Assembly (NCBI GenBank): GCA_031556335.1
Contig: JAVBTE010000018.1
Location: 1 to 10,955 of the forward strand
Direction of reading: 5' to 3'
From: Limiplasma sp031556335
GTDB taxonomy: Bacteria > Bacillota > Clostridia > Christensenellales > Aristaeellaceae
Length of the DNA stretch: 10,955 nucleotides
The position numbers and the translations under genes were made by a program. How positions within the stretch are numbered: the first letter of the stretch is position 1; each line of letters opens with the position of its first letter. This document shows positions 1 through 6,704 of the stretch, piece by piece. The notes under the pieces are model-generated. The model did no database searches. It was given only the letters and a program-made list of their open reading frames with translations, and was not told the DNA's origin.

Positions 1-35
1 CGCCGACAAACTTGTTTGGAGGCGGGATGCCAGCC

Positions 36-175
36 TGCTGAAAAAGTCCGATTAGGGGCTGCCGCCCCTAACCCCCGCCCAGGGCTACGCCCTGGACCCT
101 TACTTTGACCGCGTTTCACGCGGTCAAAAACAGCAGCAAAAAAGAGTATCATATAACTCTGGGCCTTTTTCAGCA
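36..175. repeat. Hairpin array bounded by an imperfect inverted repeat (possible miniature repeat element)
   Basis: An 11-bp perfect inverted repeat, TGCTGAAAAAG at 36-46 and its complement at 165-175, extends imperfectly to 16 bp (14 of 16 matching; 36-51 and 160-175). Between the arms lie four hairpins: 52-59/64-71 (8 bp, TGCC loop), 79-85/89-95 (7 bp, TAC loop), 104-113/119-128 (10 bp, TTTCA loop) and a weaker one at 143-147/156-160 (5 bp). None of the stems is followed by a clear T tract on either strand, so they are not obvious terminators. I see no convincing target-site duplication. The layout resembles non-autonomous interspersed repeats, but copy number cannot be judged from one window. 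Confidence 0.5.
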
Positions 176-179
176 AACC

Positions 180-208
180 AAAGCCCGTCCGCGTTGCGGA
201 CGGGCTTT
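180..208 (-). terminator. Intrinsic terminator of the ferredoxin gene
   Basis: A perfect 13-bp stem (180-192 with 196-208) encloses a 3-nt loop. It lies 12 nt beyond the ferredoxin stop codon on the minus strand. The descending arm ends in CTTT and is followed by GGTTTGCTG, a modest rather than perfect U tract. The strong GC stem and its placement right after the gene favour a terminator. Confidence 0.75.
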
Positions 209-220
209 ACAGTGTGACAT

Positions 221-391
221 TTACTCCTGCACAGGAGCGCCCACAGGGCACACATCCGCGCAAGCGCCGCATTCGATGCACTTGTCGGGATCGATCACGT
301 ATTTGTCGTCGCCCTCGGAAATCGCGTCCACCGCGCATTCAGGCGCGCAAGCGCCGCAGCTGATGCATTCGTCCGTAATCTTGTAAGACAT
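221..391 (-). CDS. Small 2[4Fe-4S] bacterial-type ferredoxin
   Basis: A 56-residue soluble electron carrier. Two complete CxxCxxCxxxC motifs are visible: C9, C12, C15, C19 and C38, C41, C44, C48, the classical clostridial arrangement for two [4Fe-4S] clusters. The second motif ends in the usual Cys-Pro; in the first, the last Cys is followed by Ala. I chose the ATG at 391 because AGGAGG (401-406) sits 9 nt upstream; a TTG eight codons further upstream has no such support. The gene stands downstream of ricT but has its own extended -10 promoter (451-479) and its own terminator (180-208). The redox partners are unknown. Proteins of this family serve hydrogenases, pyruvate:ferredoxin oxidoreductase and other low-potential enzymes. 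The fold assignment is very secure; the specific role is not. Confidence 0.96.
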   Translation of the reverse strand: MSYKITDECISCGACAPECAVDAISEGDDKYVIDPDKCIECGACADVCPVGAPVQE

Positions 392-450
392 ATACCTGTA
401 CCTCCTACTATTCAAACAGCTTTTACCGCCTTCGCGGCGATATCGTGTAT

Positions 451-479
451 ATCATAACACGGAGATTTTTGTTTTGCAA
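451..479 (-). promoter_or_regulatory. Extended -10 promoter for the ferredoxin gene
   Basis: On the minus strand, TTGCAA (474-479, 4 of 6 matches to the -35 consensus) is followed after 17 nt by TATGAT (451-456, 5 of 6). The -10 box is directly preceded by TGT, an extended -10 element. The predicted transcript starts near 444, giving a leader of about 50 nt before the ATG at 391. I see no convincing terminator between ricT and this promoter, so read-through from ricT is also possible. Confidence 0.7.
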
Positions 480-519
480 GCCTTTCCGCAGGGCCTTTCC
501 CCGCCGGCGCAAAGCCAAA

Positions 520-1575
520 TCAATCGTTTTGCCCCGCGTGGTTCAAGGCTTCTTCCACGGCTCTGCGCCAATCGCTATTCTGATCCGCCGGCTCGTCCTC
601 CGCCATCAGTTCCAGCGCGTCGATGGTTTCCTCGCTGTCAAACTCTTCATCGCCGGAATCGAAGGCTTCTTCCTGAACCGGGCTGGCGGCCGCCGGAGCC
701 GCGCGTTCCGGTCGGGCCTCGGGCCGGGGAGCACGCCTGGGGCCTTCCTGGCTTTGCTGGGGCATGGGTCTTGCCCATTTTACCTGGTCCAGGGCAAAGG
801 TTTTCACCTCCGAGGAATCTCCCCGGCGAACCCGCACAATCAGGGTTTCCTTCAGCACGTTGATGTCCAGCACCGTGCCAAAGCCGTCCGGGGTTTCCAC
901 GTCCTTGCCCACCTTGGGCATGCGCTTGCGGGTCTGCTCGTAGTGATCCTGCTCATATTTCAGGCAGCACATCAACCTGCCGCACACCCCGGAGATCTTG
1001 GTGGGGTTCAGGGAGAGGTTTTGCTCCTTGGCCATTTTGATGGACACTGGCTGAAAATCTCCCAGGAAGGAACCGCAACAAATGGGGCGGCCACAGGGGC
1101 CCAACCCGCCCATCATCTTCGCCTCGTCCCGCACGCCGATCTGGCGAAGCTCGATGCGGGTACGGAACACGGAGGCCAGGTCCTTCACCAGCGAGCGAAA
1201 GTCCACCCGGCCATTGGCGGTAAAATAAAACAAAATCTTTGTGTTGTCAAAGGTTTGCTCCACGCCCACCAGCTTCATGTCCAGCTTGTGCTCGTCAATC
1301 TTGCGAAGGCACACCTGGTAGGCCTCGGCCTCAAAGCGCTCGTTTTCCAGGGCGTGCTGGGCATCCCGGGCGTCCGCCACGCGCAGCACCTTTTTCAGGG
1401 GCGCGGTAATCAGCTGGTCGTCCACCTGGCGAACGCCGGTGATCACCTGTCCGTATTCCATGCCCCTGGCGGTTTCCACAATCACAAATCCGCCGGCCAC
1501 AGGCCAAAGAGGGCCGGGATCAAAATAATACAGCTTTCCTGCGTTTTTGAAACGCACGCCTACGACTGCCGCCAT
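520..1575 (-). CDS. ricT: RicT/YaaT, PSP1-domain subunit of the Ric (Y) complex
   Basis: A 351-residue PSP1-domain protein. In Bacillus subtilis, RicT forms a complex with RicA (YmcA) and RicF (YlbF) that carries [4Fe-4S] clusters, promotes RNase Y-dependent mRNA maturation, and affects sporulation, competence and biofilm formation. The signature cysteines are present: C161, C166 and C167 in a GPCGRPICCGSF segment, and C198, C203 and C204 in a VCGRLMCCLKYE segment. The conserved core covers roughly residues 1-270. Residues 271-351 form an extra tail, first Pro/Ala/Arg-rich (about 276-300), then acidic (about 302-333), ending in a possible short helix; B. subtilis RicT, about 275 residues, lacks it. 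The ATG at 1575 has GGAGG (1586-1590) 10 nt upstream and overlaps the end of holB by 16 bp, indicating co-transcription. Confidence 0.95.
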   Translation of the reverse strand: MAAVVGVRFKNAGKLYYFDPGPLWPVAGGFVIVETARGMEYGQVITGVRQVDDQLITAPLKKVLRVADARDAQHALENERFEAEAYQVCLRKIDEHKLDMKLVGVEQTFDNTKILFYFTANGRVDFRSLVKDLASVFRTRIELRQIGVRDEAKMMGGLGPCGRPICCGSFLGDFQPVSIKMAKEQNLSLNPTKISGVCGRLMCCLKYEQDHYEQTRKRMPKVGKDVETPDGFGTVLDINVLKETLIVRVRRGDSSEVKTFALDQVKWARPMPQQSQEGPRRAPRPEARPERAAPAAASPVQEEAFDSGDEEFDSEETIDALELMAEDEPADQNSDWRRAVEEALNHAGQND

Positions 1576-2582
1576 TTTTTTCGTTCCTCCAATATCCTGA
1601 TCATCAGATGATCAATGCTTGATTGCCAGTTGACTTGGCTGGCCCGAAGCCTACGAACCTCGAACAGCGCCTTCAAAAGCCCGGTCAGGCTCTCCAGCGG
1701 GGCGCTTTCCGCCGCGATTTGAAGGGCCTTGGGGTAGGCGCTCAGCGCCACGTGGGGCATTTGCCCCGTGCGCACCAGCAGCGCCTGATGAATGGATTGC
1801 TCCAGTGCGCTAACATAACGCTCCGCGCTTTCCCGGTCATCCTTCATGCCTGTTGAAATGCTTACCACATCGGCGTCGCTGGAAACGGACAAAATCTTGT
1901 GAACCAGCGCGTTTACCTCCTGGTTCTTTTCCTTTCCCTCCAGCATTTGCACGGCCTGTCCAATATTGCCGCCCGCAAGAGGCAGGACCCGTTCCACCTC
2001 CGGCGGGTCGTAGCCCTGGGAAAACAAAACCGGCTTCATCACATCGTCGGGCCAGGGGGTCAGCTTCACCCGCACGCACCGGGAGGCGATGGTGCCCAGC
2101 AGCGCTGTCAGCTCATGGGCCATCAGCAAAAACACCACATTGCTCACCGGCTCCTCCAGGGACTTCAAAAGGCAATTCTGCGCCTGGGCCGTCAGCCTTT
2201 CCACCGGTTCAATCAGCACCACCCGGGTGCCCGTTCCAAAGGCGTGCTGGGAAATGGTCTCGATGACAGCGCGAACGGCTTCCACGCCGATTTGCTTGTT
2301 GCCCTCCGAGGCCAGGGTGATCACATCCGGGTTTGCGCCGCCAAAAACGCCGCGGCAGCCCGGGCAATGGCCGCAAGGCTTTTGCTCCGATACGCAAAAC
2401 AGGGCGCTTGTCAACGCCTTGGCAAAAGTCGCTTTGCCAAGGCCAAGCGCGCCTGAGATCAAATAGGCATGCACGGTTTCCTTGCGGCGAAACTGTTCCA
2501 GCACAATCCCCGCACCGGCCCCCAGCCTGGCATAGTCCAAAAAGGCGGGAAACGGGGTTTCTTCCATGGGGCTAAGCGGCAT
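1560..2582 (-). CDS. holB: DNA polymerase III delta' subunit (clamp loader)
   Basis: A 340-residue AAA+ clamp-loader subunit that, with DnaX and HolA, loads the beta sliding clamp onto DNA. A degenerate P-loop lies at 44-51 (GALGLGKA, with Ala where Thr or Ser normally follows the Lys), consistent with delta' subunits that do not depend on ATP hydrolysis. A zinc-binding cluster is formed by C63, C70, C73 and C76. The SRC motif at 167-169 provides the trans-acting arginine for a neighbouring DnaX ATPase site. The gene starts 12 nt after the darA stop and overlaps ricT, matching the Bacillota order darA-(yaaR)-holB-ricT, here without yaaR. The ribosome site before the ATG at 2582 is weak (GAGG), so translational coupling to darA is likely. 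The Met at codon 6 has no better site and is the alternative start. Confidence 0.93.
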   Translation of the reverse strand: MPLSPMEETPFPAFLDYARLGAGAGIVLEQFRRKETVHAYLISGALGLGKATFAKALTSALFCVSEQKPCGHCPGCRGVFGGANPDVITLASEGNKQIGVEAVRAVIETISQHAFGTGTRVVLIEPVERLTAQAQNCLLKSLEEPVSNVVFLLMAHELTALLGTIASRCVRVKLTPWPDDVMKPVLFSQGYDPPEVERVLPLAGGNIGQAVQMLEGKEKNQEVNALVHKILSVSSDADVVSISTGMKDDRESAERYVSALEQSIHQALLVRTGQMPHVALSAYPKALQIAAESAPLESLTGLLKALFEVRRLRASQVNWQSSIDHLMIRILEERKKWRQS

Positions 2583-2594
2583 CTGATACCTCGG

Positions 2595-2924
2595 TTACAA
2601 CTTTACAAATTGATCGACGGTCATGACAAATATGGTGGCCCCGCCCACCACCACCTCGATGGGATAGGGGGTGTACGCGCCGGGGACGCCCACCATGGAC
2701 GCCGGAGACGCGCCGATCTGCTTGCGGCTTTTGCATACTTTCTCAATGGTGTCCATGGCCGACTGAAAGCGGTCGTCGTCAACGCCCAAAAGCAGCGTGG
2801 TATTTCCGGCCCGCAAGAAGCCGCCCGTGGTAGCCAGCTTGGTAACACCAAAGCCTTCGTTCATCAGCGTGCTGATCAACCGAGATGCGTCCTCGTCCTG
2901 CACGATGGCAATGATCAATTTCAT
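2595..2924 (-). CDS. darA: Cyclic-di-AMP receptor DarA (PII-like; YaaQ/PstA)
   Basis: A 109-residue PII-like trimeric protein that binds cyclic di-AMP; its downstream partner is not established even in model species. The sequence closely follows the family from MKLIIAIVQDED onward, with the hallmark KLATTGGFLRAGNTTLLLG (29-47) and a C-terminal PYPIEVVVGGATIFVMTVDQF segment. T28, F36, L37 and N41 are retained. Positions 24 and 26, which are Asn and Arg in B. subtilis DarA, are both Gly here. I chose the ATG at 2924 because AGGAGG (2933-2938) lies 8 nt upstream and the protein start matches the family exactly; the longer reading frame upstream runs through the promoter and terminator region and is not coding. 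It is the first gene of the darA-holB-ricT unit. Confidence 0.96.
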   Translation of the reverse strand: MKLIIAIVQDEDASRLISTLMNEGFGVTKLATTGGFLRAGNTTLLLGVDDDRFQSAMDTIEKVCKSRKQIGASPASMVGVPGAYTPYPIEVVVGGATIFVMTVDQFVKL

Positions 2925-2949
2925 CCGCGACCCCTCCTTGCTCACCTCT

Positions 2950-2978
2950 AGTATACCGCAAAAAGGGCAAAGACGCAA
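2950..2978 (-). promoter_or_regulatory. Candidate promoter of darA-holB-ricT, overlapping the upstream terminator
   Basis: TATACT (2950-2955) matches the -10 consensus at 5 of 6 positions. Seventeen nt upstream is TTGCGT (2973-2978), a poor -35 box (3 of 6) that lies inside the terminator stem. The predicted start is near 2943, leaving a leader of about 20 nt that holds the darA ribosome-binding site. The -10 box is convincing by position; the -35 box is not. Confidence 0.5.
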
Positions 2979-2999
2979 TTGTGAATTGCCTCTTTGCCC
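2960..2999 (-). terminator. Intrinsic terminator after the methyltransferase gene
   Basis: A long hairpin: 2965-2973 pairs with 2991-2999 (9 bp), then one mismatch, then 2975-2980 pairs with 2984-2989 (6 bp) around a 3-nt loop. On the minus strand the stem is followed directly by five T residues (2960-2964). It lies 23 nt beyond the methyltransferase stop and should end the unit that begins at the 7889-7916 promoter. Confidence 0.9.
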
Positions 3000-3022
3000 C
3001 AACTGTGGACTGGCAAGAACCG

Positions 3023-3754
3023 TTATCCCTCCAGCCCGTTCCCCTTGCGCACCAAAATCTGCACAAAATTCATATGTTCTCCCGCCCCCGCCTCCATGGC
3101 CGGGCGGTCGCCCACTGCATGCTCGTTGCCCGATTCCAGCCAATCCTGCCAGGGCTCGTCAAAGCCTTCCATTTCGGTCACAGCCAGCTCGCAGCCTTCG
3201 GTTTCGGCCCGCAGCAGCGCCTCCCACCAGGAAACGCTGGGCATGGTTTCGATGTCCTCCCGGGTCCAGGAACGCAGCATCGCTTGGGGCACTTCCGCGC
3301 CCAGTTCCTGCTTTAGCCCCGGAACGGCAATGGCAATCACGCCGCCCTCCTTTACCAGGGGAAGCATCTTCTGCCAAAAAAAGCCCTTCTCCCGGCCAAA
3401 GTAATGGTAGGCGTCCACGCTGATGATGGCGTCAAAGTACCGGCCCGCATAGGGCAGGTCGTTTGCGTCCGCGTGGATGGGAATAATCTGGTCGTCCAGC
3501 CCGGCAGCCTTGAAGCGTTGGTAGTTCTGCGTGGCGGGCACCCACAGGTCGTTGGCAAAAACCTGCGCGCCATACTCCTTGGCCAGAAATATGGACGTCA
3601 GCCCCATACCGCAGCCCAAGTCCAGCACCCGGGCGTTCTTGGGCAAGGAGACATGCCCCATCATTTCTTCCAGCATCTTCAGGCAGTTGGGCCCCATCAG
3701 ATGCTGTTTTACAAAAGCTGGGTCATAGCGGCTTGTTTTCGGATATTGCATCAT
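3023..3754 (-). CDS. Class I SAM-dependent methyltransferase, substrate unknown
   Basis: A 243-residue protein with a Rossmann-fold methyltransferase domain. Motif I is VLDLGCGMG (43-51), with an acidic residue after strand 2 (D69, in ANDLW) and the motif IV region at ISVDAYHYFG (111-120). This predicts S-adenosylmethionine-dependent methyl transfer, but nothing visible fixes the acceptor. The N-terminal stretch (MMQYPKTSRYDPAF) and the Trp-rich C-terminal part (about 160-210) look family-specific and may form the substrate pocket. The ATG at 3754 is chosen because AAGGG (about 3764-3768) lies upstream at about 9 nt; the ATG at 3751 is an adjacent alternative. The frame stays open upstream but reads into the spacer and the HAD gene in a Pro/Arg-rich shadow. 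It follows the HAD gene by 55 nt and precedes a strong terminator. Confidence 0.85.
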   Translation of the reverse strand: MMQYPKTSRYDPAFVKQHLMGPNCLKMLEEMMGHVSLPKNARVLDLGCGMGLTSIFLAKEYGAQVFANDLWVPATQNYQRFKAAGLDDQIIPIHADANDLPYAGRYFDAIISVDAYHYFGREKGFFWQKMLPLVKEGGVIAIAVPGLKQELGAEVPQAMLRSWTREDIETMPSVSWWEALLRAETEGCELAVTEMEGFDEPWQDWLESGNEHAVGDRPAMEAGAGEHMNFVQILVRKGNGLEG

Positions 3755-3809
3755 TTTGTGTTCCCTTTCCCAGCGCAATGGCTGGTTCTGTTGTGTTGCG
3801 ACCGGGCCC

Positions 3810-4637
3810 TTACAGCGCCCAGCGCCGGATGGCTTCCGCCAGCCCGTCCTCGGCGTTGGACAGGGTAACGTACCGGGCCGCCCTCTTGATCTTTTCCGTG
3901 GCGTTCCCCATGGCGACCCCAAAGCCCGCATATTCGATCATGCTCAGGTCGTTGTCGTAATCCCCCAGGGTCATCACCTGCCCGGCGGCAAGGCCCAGCC
4001 GCTTCGCCAGCTCCTCCACCGCCGCGCCCTTGGTAACGCCGGCGGGCATGATTTCCAGGTTGTTTTGCCAGGAAGATGTCACATCCAGGCCCGGAACCAG
4101 CGAAAGCTGTTGCCGGATGGATTCCAGCAGGCCCATGTCCTCATCCTCCACCACCACAATTTTGCACAGGCCCTGGGGCAGGGCTTCCCGCAGGGCCTCC
4201 GGGCCGTGGCGGTAGACAGGCGCGCCCTCCCGTTCCCGGTAGGAACCCCAGCGCTTTGCCCTGCCCCTGCGGGCGCTTTGAAAGATGACGGCGCCTTCCG
4301 GCTGAAAGCAGGCGTAGGTGCAGTCATACTCCGCCAGCACGGCAAGGCACCCTTCCGCCGCCTCCCGGTCCATGCGGCGAACGGCGTAGGTTTCCCCCCG
4401 GGGGCTTTCCAGGCAGTGGGCCCCGTTCAGGGCCAGAATGTGGCAGGTATCAAGGCCCGCGTCCAGGGCGAAAAGGGCCGCGTCTCCGCCCAGCCGGCCG
4501 CTGCAAATGGCAATATGAATGCCCTGGCTGACAGCCTCCTGCAAAGCGGCGGCGTTTTTCTGTGAAATTTTCTGTTCCTCGTTCAAAAGGGTCCCGTCCA
4601 TGTCCATGGCGATCAGGCGAATTTCCTTTGTGCTCAT
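3810..4637 (-). CDS. Cof-type HAD-IIB family phosphatase
   Basis: A 275-residue cytoplasmic HAD-superfamily hydrolase of the Cof/YwpJ type with a C2B cap. All four HAD motifs are visible: nucleophile motif DMDGTLL (12-18), motif II SGR (46-48), the lysine of motif III (K203 in GVTKGAA) and motif IV GDYDNDLSM (225-233). The cap occupies roughly residues 85-190. Members dephosphorylate sugar phosphates, flavin mononucleotide, pyridoxal phosphate or other small phosphates; the substrate cannot be read from the sequence. The start at 4637 has AGGAG (4643-4647) 5 nt upstream. The gene sits 65 nt after the pseudouridine synthase and 55 nt before the methyltransferase, with no T-tailed terminator in either gap, so it is probably part of the same transcript. 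Confidence 0.93.
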   Translation of the reverse strand: MSTKEIRLIAMDMDGTLLNEEQKISQKNAAALQEAVSQGIHIAICSGRLGGDAALFALDAGLDTCHILALNGAHCLESPRGETYAVRRMDREAAEGCLAVLAEYDCTYACFQPEGAVIFQSARRGRAKRWGSYREREGAPVYRHGPEALREALPQGLCKIVVVEDEDMGLLESIRQQLSLVPGLDVTSSWQNNLEIMPAGVTKGAAVEELAKRLGLAAGQVMTLGDYDNDLSMIEYAGFGVAMGNATEKIKRAARYVTLSNAEDGLAEAIRRWAL

Positions 4638-4702
4638 CCAAACTCCTAGGCGTTCATTTTTTCTCGCTTCCGGGGCGGCGGCAGCCGTCGCCCGGCCCGC
4701 GC

Positions 4703-5575
4703 CTAAAAAGGCGCTTCGATGTGAAACTGTTTCTCATTCAGATAGGCCAAGGGGCCCGTGCAGGCAAAGCCCAGTTCCGTGGCGCACAGCATCAGCCGCT
4801 TTGCCTTTTGCGCCCGGTTCAAGGCCCTGTCGCCGTACAGGTCGTCCCCCAGCAGGGGATGGCCCACCGCCGCCATCTGCGCGCGAATTTGATGGGTGCG
4901 CCCGGTGTGCAGCCGCACCTTGAGGCGGCTTACCTCCGGGCCCGCTTCCAGCACCGTGTATTCCGTCACGATGGGCAACGCCCCGGGCTGCGGGCGCCCC
5001 ACCACGCGCACCTTAGCCTTTTCCGCGTCCTTCCAAAGGTAGGCTTCCAGCAGCCGGTGGGCCGGGTCGGGCGCGCCCTTCACCAGGCATACATACTCCT
5101 TGCGCACCCTGTGTTCCTTAAATGCGCTGAAAAGCTCGCCTTGGACGCTTTCGCTTCTGGCCAGCACCAGCAGCCCTTCCGTTTGGTTGTCCAGCCGGTG
5201 GCATAAAAGGGGCTCCTCCGCCTCCGGCTGGGTTTGCCGCAGAGCCTGCGCCGCCAGTTGCGCAATGGTTTTGCCGCCCTTCGCGTCCGGCTCACAACTG
5301 ACCCCCGCCGGCTTTTGCACGATCAGGACGTTTTCATCCACATATATGATTTTGGGCAAAGAAGCGGCATCGCCATGCCGGGTATACACCAGCACCTCCG
5401 CGCCGGGCAGGGCTTCCGCGTCCCGGCCCACACGGGCGCCGTCCATTTTTACGTCGCGCTTTTGAAAGGCTTCCCGCAGGGCATAATCCGGCAATTCGGG
5501 CAGCATGCGCCGGGTCAGCGGGTACAGCCTTGCCCCCGCCGTTTGGGCGGGAACGCGGAAAGAATACACATTCAC
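4703..5575 (-). CDS. RluA-family RNA pseudouridine synthase
   Basis: A 290-residue enzyme that isomerises uridine to pseudouridine in rRNA or tRNA. The catalytic motif is HRLDNQTEGLLVLAR (126-140) with the catalytic aspartate at D129; most relatives have Ser where E133 stands. Further signatures are IVQKPAGV (85-92), GRTHQIRAQM (225-234) and GHPLLGDDLYG (238-248). Residues about 1-65 are consistent with an N-terminal S4-like RNA-binding region. The target site cannot be assigned. The start is a GTG at 5575: no in-frame ATG lies nearby, and AAAGGG about 10 nt upstream is only a moderate ribosome site. A GTG two codons later is possible. It begins 30 nt after the stop of the unrecognised gene at 5606-6643, suggesting co-transcription. 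Confidence 0.93.
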   Translation of the reverse strand: MNVYSFRVPAQTAGARLYPLTRRMLPELPDYALREAFQKRDVKMDGARVGRDAEALPGAEVLVYTRHGDAASLPKIIYVDENVLIVQKPAGVSCEPDAKGGKTIAQLAAQALRQTQPEAEEPLLCHRLDNQTEGLLVLARSESVQGELFSAFKEHRVRKEYVCLVKGAPDPAHRLLEAYLWKDAEKAKVRVVGRPQPGALPIVTEYTVLEAGPEVSRLKVRLHTGRTHQIRAQMAAVGHPLLGDDLYGDRALNRAQKAKRLMLCATELGFACTGPLAYLNEKQFHIEAPF

Positions 5576-5605
5576 GATTGCAAGCCCTTTCCCGGCCCTG
5601 TCACT

Positions 5606-6643
5606 TTAATGCTGCAAATCCGCCTTCAAGCCAAGCCAGTGGGGCGTGCATTGGTGCAACTGCCTCAGGGCGTGCTCCATGGCCTCGGTGGGCATCACGC
5701 ACAGCATGGACGACAGCACCGATTCCATCTCCTCCAGGCTTACGCCCTGCTTGGCCAGCATGCGCAAATCCTCGGTGGCCTCCGCCGTGTCATATTCCGG
5801 GCGCAAAAACCCTTCCAGCGCGCCGCACATGGCCTCGTGCAGGGGTTCCTCCTCGGAAAACAGGCCGTTCATGCCCCCGGTCATCATCTCCTGGGACAGT
5901 TCAAAGGACAATACTTCCTCGCTTTGCACCGAGGCGATCAGCCGATAGGGGTCCGCCAGGCCGGGGTGCAGCAAAATCAGCTCATTGCTTGGGTCGGTCA
6001 TATACTGAAAGGTCGATTTCAAATACCGGCGGGCGATGTTCTTGGCCACAGGGTCCCCGCGGCCCATTACATCCTTGGTAAAGGCCTGAATGGGCTGGGC
6101 GGAATGCAGGAAGCCGGCGATATACAGAAGGCTCAAAATCATTGCGTCATAACGGAAAACCAGCTCCCGGGCCTGCGGATATTCCGGCTCGTTCATGGCC
6201 ACCAGAATCGGTTCATGCAGCGTGGCCGGAAGCTCCAGCGTCCACTCGTCCTCCGACATATGGAAGGAGCACCAAAGCCGGGACACCAGGCCCTCCGCCG
6301 CGCCGATGTCGTCCCACTCCGTCAGGGTCACGACGCCTTCGCTGATCAAAAGCCGCTCCAAAATATTGGTTTCCTCCCGGGAAAGGTACATCACTTCCTC
6401 CGTCAGCTGCGCCATGACCCGGTCCCGAAGCTCCTGAACCGTTACCAAGCCCAATGAAAGCTCCTGTCCATAATAGGACCCTTCCAAAAGAACCTGGGCG
6501 TCCAGGTCGGATGCTTCCCCGGAAAAAAGGCTGACGCTTGGATGCGCGGACAGCCGCCGTTCGCACGCCTCAAACTGTTTCTCCCGGATCATGCTCATGG
6601 TTTTTTCGCACCAATCCGAGTGGGTCGTTGTCTCTCTGAGCAC
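5606..6643 (-). CDS. Unrecognised 345-residue, largely helical acidic protein
   Basis: I do not recognise this protein and can assign no function. It is rich in Glu, Leu and Met and looks soluble and mostly alpha-helical, with no clear signal peptide, no full membrane segment and no cysteine metal site. The most hydrophobic stretch is AMILSLLYIAGFL (about residues 167-179), too short for a confident transmembrane helix. The C-terminal third carries repeated acidic helical segments. I chose the GTG at 6643, not the ATG nine codons upstream at 6670: AAAGGAGG (6653-6660) lies 9 nt before the GTG and falls inside the coding sequence of the longer version, whose own ATG has AAGGGA almost touching it. 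It lies between ilvE (61 nt upstream) and the RluA-family gene (30 nt downstream), so it is probably co-expressed with both. Confidence 0.75.
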   Translation of the reverse strand: MLRETTTHSDWCEKTMSMIREKQFEACERRLSAHPSVSLFSGEASDLDAQVLLEGSYYGQELSLGLVTVQELRDRVMAQLTEEVMYLSREETNILERLLISEGVVTLTEWDDIGAAEGLVSRLWCSFHMSEDEWTLELPATLHEPILVAMNEPEYPQARELVFRYDAMILSLLYIAGFLHSAQPIQAFTKDVMGRGDPVAKNIARRYLKSTFQYMTDPSNELILLHPGLADPYRLIASVQSEEVLSFELSQEMMTGGMNGLFSEEEPLHEAMCGALEGFLRPEYDTAEATEDLRMLAKQGVSLEEMESVLSSMLCVMPTEAMEHALRQLHQCTPHWLGLKADLQH

Positions 6644-6660
6644 AGTGGGCGGCCTCCTTT
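6641..6660 (-). promoter_or_regulatory. Ribosome-binding site deciding a GTG start
   Basis: AAAGGAGG at 6653-6660 is followed by a 9-nt spacer and GTG at 6641-6643. This is the best ribosome site near the 5' end of the unrecognised gene and argues against the upstream ATG at 6670, which would place the site inside the coding sequence. Confidence 0.7.
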
Positions 6661-6704
6661 TTGCAGTCATTCCCTTCGGGCGTCCAAGGGCTTTCGGCGC
6701 AGCG

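Noticed and set aside
2..54. Open plus-strand frame from the left edge reading ADKLVWRRDASLLKKSD then stop
   Set aside because: It could be the C-terminus of a gene outside the window, but 17 codons are too few to judge, and its last part overlaps the inverted-repeat arm.
445..1611. 388-codon plus-strand frame
   Set aside because: It is antisense to ricT, which carries clear family signatures.
4656..4702. GC-rich hairpin between the RluA-family and HAD genes as a terminator
   Set aside because: The stem has a mismatch and is followed on the minus strand by an A tract, not a T tract.
5234..6457. 407-codon plus-strand frame
   Set aside because: It is antisense to the RluA-family gene and the unrecognised protein, both better supported. 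The translation is His/Gln/Pro-rich with no recognisable motif.
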